Shown piece after piece: positions 5,861 to 7,088 of a stretch of DNA of 7,088 nt. Origin of the DNA: Bacteroidales bacterium (GTDB taxonomy: Bacteria > Bacteroidota > Bacteroidia > Bacteroidales > Paludibacteraceae); assembly GCA_900768725.1 (NCBI GenBank), contig CAAGDU010000011.1:1-7088 (forward strand), given 5' to 3'. Position numbers and translations under genes: made by a program. The notes beneath the pieces were generated by a model that worked only from the letters and a program-made list of their open reading frames with translations, was not told the DNA's origin and ran no database searches. Each line of letters opens with the position of its first letter. The stretch's first letter is position 1.

Positions 5861-7088
5861 TGTACGCACTCGCCGACTGCAATAATTTCTTCGTTAGTTG
5901 CGAGCGCGTGTTTCGTCCTGACCTATGGAACAAGCCCGTCCTCGTCATGTCGGGCAACGACGGCTGCGTCGTCAGCCGCTCCAACGAGGTCAAGGCACTG
6001 GGTATCAAGATGGGCGTACCCCTCTATCAAATCCGCGACTTGGTGGAGAAACACCACATCGCGTGTTTCTCCTCCAATTTCTCTTTATACGGCGACCTCT
6101 CCGCACGGGTGATGTCGCTGCTCCGCAAACACACCACGCGCTTCGAGCAGTACTCCATCGACGAGGGCTTCATCACCCTCGACCATGTACCGCCCGCCGA
6201 GCGCAAGACCTACTGCGAGAATCTCGTCCGCGAGATATACCAAGGCACAGGCATCCCCGTCTCCATGGGCATTGCCCCCTCCAAGACCCTATGCAAGGTC
6301 GCAAGCAAGTACGCCAAAAAGTTCCCGGGCTATAACGGGGCTTGTATGATTGACACGGAAGAGAAGCGGTTAAAAGCCCTTGCCGGCTTTGAGGTCGGCG
6401 ATGTGTGGGGCGTAGGTCGTCAAACCGCGGCGAAACTGGCGGCACTGGGTATCTCCACTGCCTTGCAGTTCGCCGAGATGTCCGAAAGCCGTGTGCAGTC
6501 GCTCCTGCACAAGCCCGGACTACTCACGTGGCGAGAACTCCACGGCATAGACTGCATAACTTGTCCCGATCTATCGGGAGATACCTCGGAACTGGTCGCC
6601 AAGCAGTCCATCACCACCTCCCGCACCTTTGCCAACCCCATCACTACGCTGCCGCTCATGGAGCAGCAACTCGCCAATTTCTGCGACACCTGCGCCCGCA
6701 AACTGCGCATGCAGAAATCCCTCTGTGCCCAACTCATTGTCTTCGCTCACACCTCCCGCTTCCGCACCGACATCGAGCAGTGCCAAATCGTGCAGACGGT
6801 CAATCTCTCCATCCCCACCTCCGACACGCGCGAGTTACTCTCCTATATGCTCAATGCGTTCCGCCCCTATTTCCGCGAGGGCGTGCAGTTCAAGAAGGCG
6901 GGGGTCATCTTCTCGCGTATCGTCCCCGAGGGCTCTGTCGTTGCCGACCTTTTCGATGAACGCGACCGCACACGCGATGCCGCCTTGCAGCGTACCATTG
7001 ACAAGATACGCGACAAGGCAGGACGCAACACCATCCTGCTCGCTACGCAACTCCCCGCCTCCAAGGAGCAAGCCGCGCAGGTCTATAA
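5860..7088 (+). CDS. umuC: UmuC-like Y-family DNA polymerase, 3' end cut by the window
   Basis: 409 codons are visible and the frame is still open at the edge; E. coli UmuC has 422 residues, so only a short tail is missing. It is the catalytic subunit of a pol V-like enzyme that copies past DNA lesions. The start MYALADCNNFF gives catalytic Asp6 and steric-gate position Phe11; GNDGCVVSRSNEVKALGIKMG (32-52 region), CFSSNFSLYGDLS (69-81) and SIDE (99-102, catalytic Asp101-Glu102) follow. GIAPSKTLCKVASKYAKK (about 137-154) is the conserved palm segment, and GVGRQTAAKLAALGI (184-198) the helix-hairpin-helix. The little-finger domain follows from about 250. Residues 234-240 (TCPDLSG) come from an inserted-looking palindrome. 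The clamp-binding site is weak (VADLF, 361-365, where E. coli has QLNLF). The TAATG overlap with umuD indicates coupled translation. Confidence 0.95.
   Translation, partial: MYALADCNNFFVSCERVFRPDLWNKPVLVMSGNDGCVVSRSNEVKALGIKMGVPLYQIRDLVEKHHIACFSSNFSLYGDLSARVMSLLRKHTTRFEQYSIDEGFITLDHVPPAERKTYCENLVREIYQGTGIPVSMGIAPSKTLCKVASKYAKKFPGYNGACMIDTEEKRLKALAGFEVGDVWGVGRQTAAKLAALGISTALQFAEMSESRVQSLLHKPGLLTWRELHGIDCITCPDLSGDTSELVAKQSITTSRTFANPITTLPLMEQQLANFCDTCARKLRMQKSLCAQLIVFAHTSRFRTDIEQCQIVQTVNLSIPTSDTRELLSYMLNAFRPYFREGVQFKKAGVIFSRIVPEGSVVADLFDERDRTRDAALQRTIDKIRDKAGRNTILLATQLPASKEQAAQVY
6559..6579 (+). repeat. Palindrome copy inside umuC
   Basis: TCCCGATCTATCGGGA at 6564-6579 is a perfect 7-bp inverted repeat with a 2-bp centre, preceded by ACTTG. 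Together these 21 bases match the minus-strand copy at 1099-1079 at 19 positions. The two differences (C to T and G to A) fall on paired positions of the stem, so the symmetry is kept. It encodes TCPDLSG at residues 234-240 of UmuC. Confidence 0.85.

Noticed and set aside
5890..5892. Phe11 at the steric-gate position of UmuC as an active-site defect
   Set aside because: Phe or Tyr both serve as steric gates in Y-family polymerases, and the NNFF form is, as I recall, common in Bacteroidales UmuC.
7086..7088. TAA at the last three bases as the umuC stop
   Set aside because: It is out of frame: the umuC codons end with TAT at 7084-7086, leaving AA of an incomplete codon, and the protein is still shorter than its family.

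Overview
The window looks like a chromosomal segment of a member of the order Bacteroidales. The coding sequence is moderately GC-rich and the intergenic DNA is very AT-rich. There is a PCMD-like secreted protein, a family largely confined to this group. The two promoters I can recognise match the Bacteroidetes pattern (TTTG, about 20 bp, TAnnTTTG), and no clear Shine-Dalgarno sequences were noticed. I cannot name a genus.

Layout. The left two thirds are read on the minus strand, in transcription order: gltX (glutamyl-tRNA synthetase, 4802-3261), a secreted SGNH/GDSL esterase resembling rhamnogalacturonan acetylesterase (3254-2457, 6 bp behind gltX), a 233-bp AT-rich gap, a secreted PCMD-like protein (2223-1273), and a membrane family 2 glycosyltransferase (1272-13) whose ATG directly follows the preceding stop codon. 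The right third is read on the plus strand: a short broken gene (5083-5357) that looks like the N-terminal remnant of a type B carboxylesterase, then umuD (5423-5860) and umuC (5860 to the window edge), overlapping by one base. umuC is cut by the window end and lacks its last residues.

Control region. Between the two divergent units (4803-5082) I see one promoter for each direction, both with 20-bp spacers. Between them sits an exact 18-bp direct repeat with a 23-bp period. The gltX side has an inverted repeat at the predicted transcript start and a leader with two GC-rich hairpins flanked by a 14-bp direct repeat.

Most unusual signal. A 16-bp palindrome of the form TCCCGAY-NN-RTCGGGA occurs three times in 7 kb. 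One copy is in the gltX leader, one is in frame inside the glycosyltransferase gene, and one is in frame inside umuC. The two coding copies are read in different reading frames and differ only by a compensatory pair of changes that keeps the palindrome intact. In two of the three places it is flanked by AT-rich direct repeats. Separately, locus-specific AT-rich 7-9-mer repeats sit at four loci, two of them directly against start codons. I read this as a small dispersed repeat element that tolerates insertion into genes. Whether this family has been named before cannot be decided from the sequence alone.

Working together: gltX is housekeeping; UmuD and UmuC form a pol V-like translesion polymerase; the esterase, PCMD-like protein and glycosyltransferase have envelope or glycan roles, but there is no SusC/SusD pair here and so no complete polysaccharide utilisation locus.
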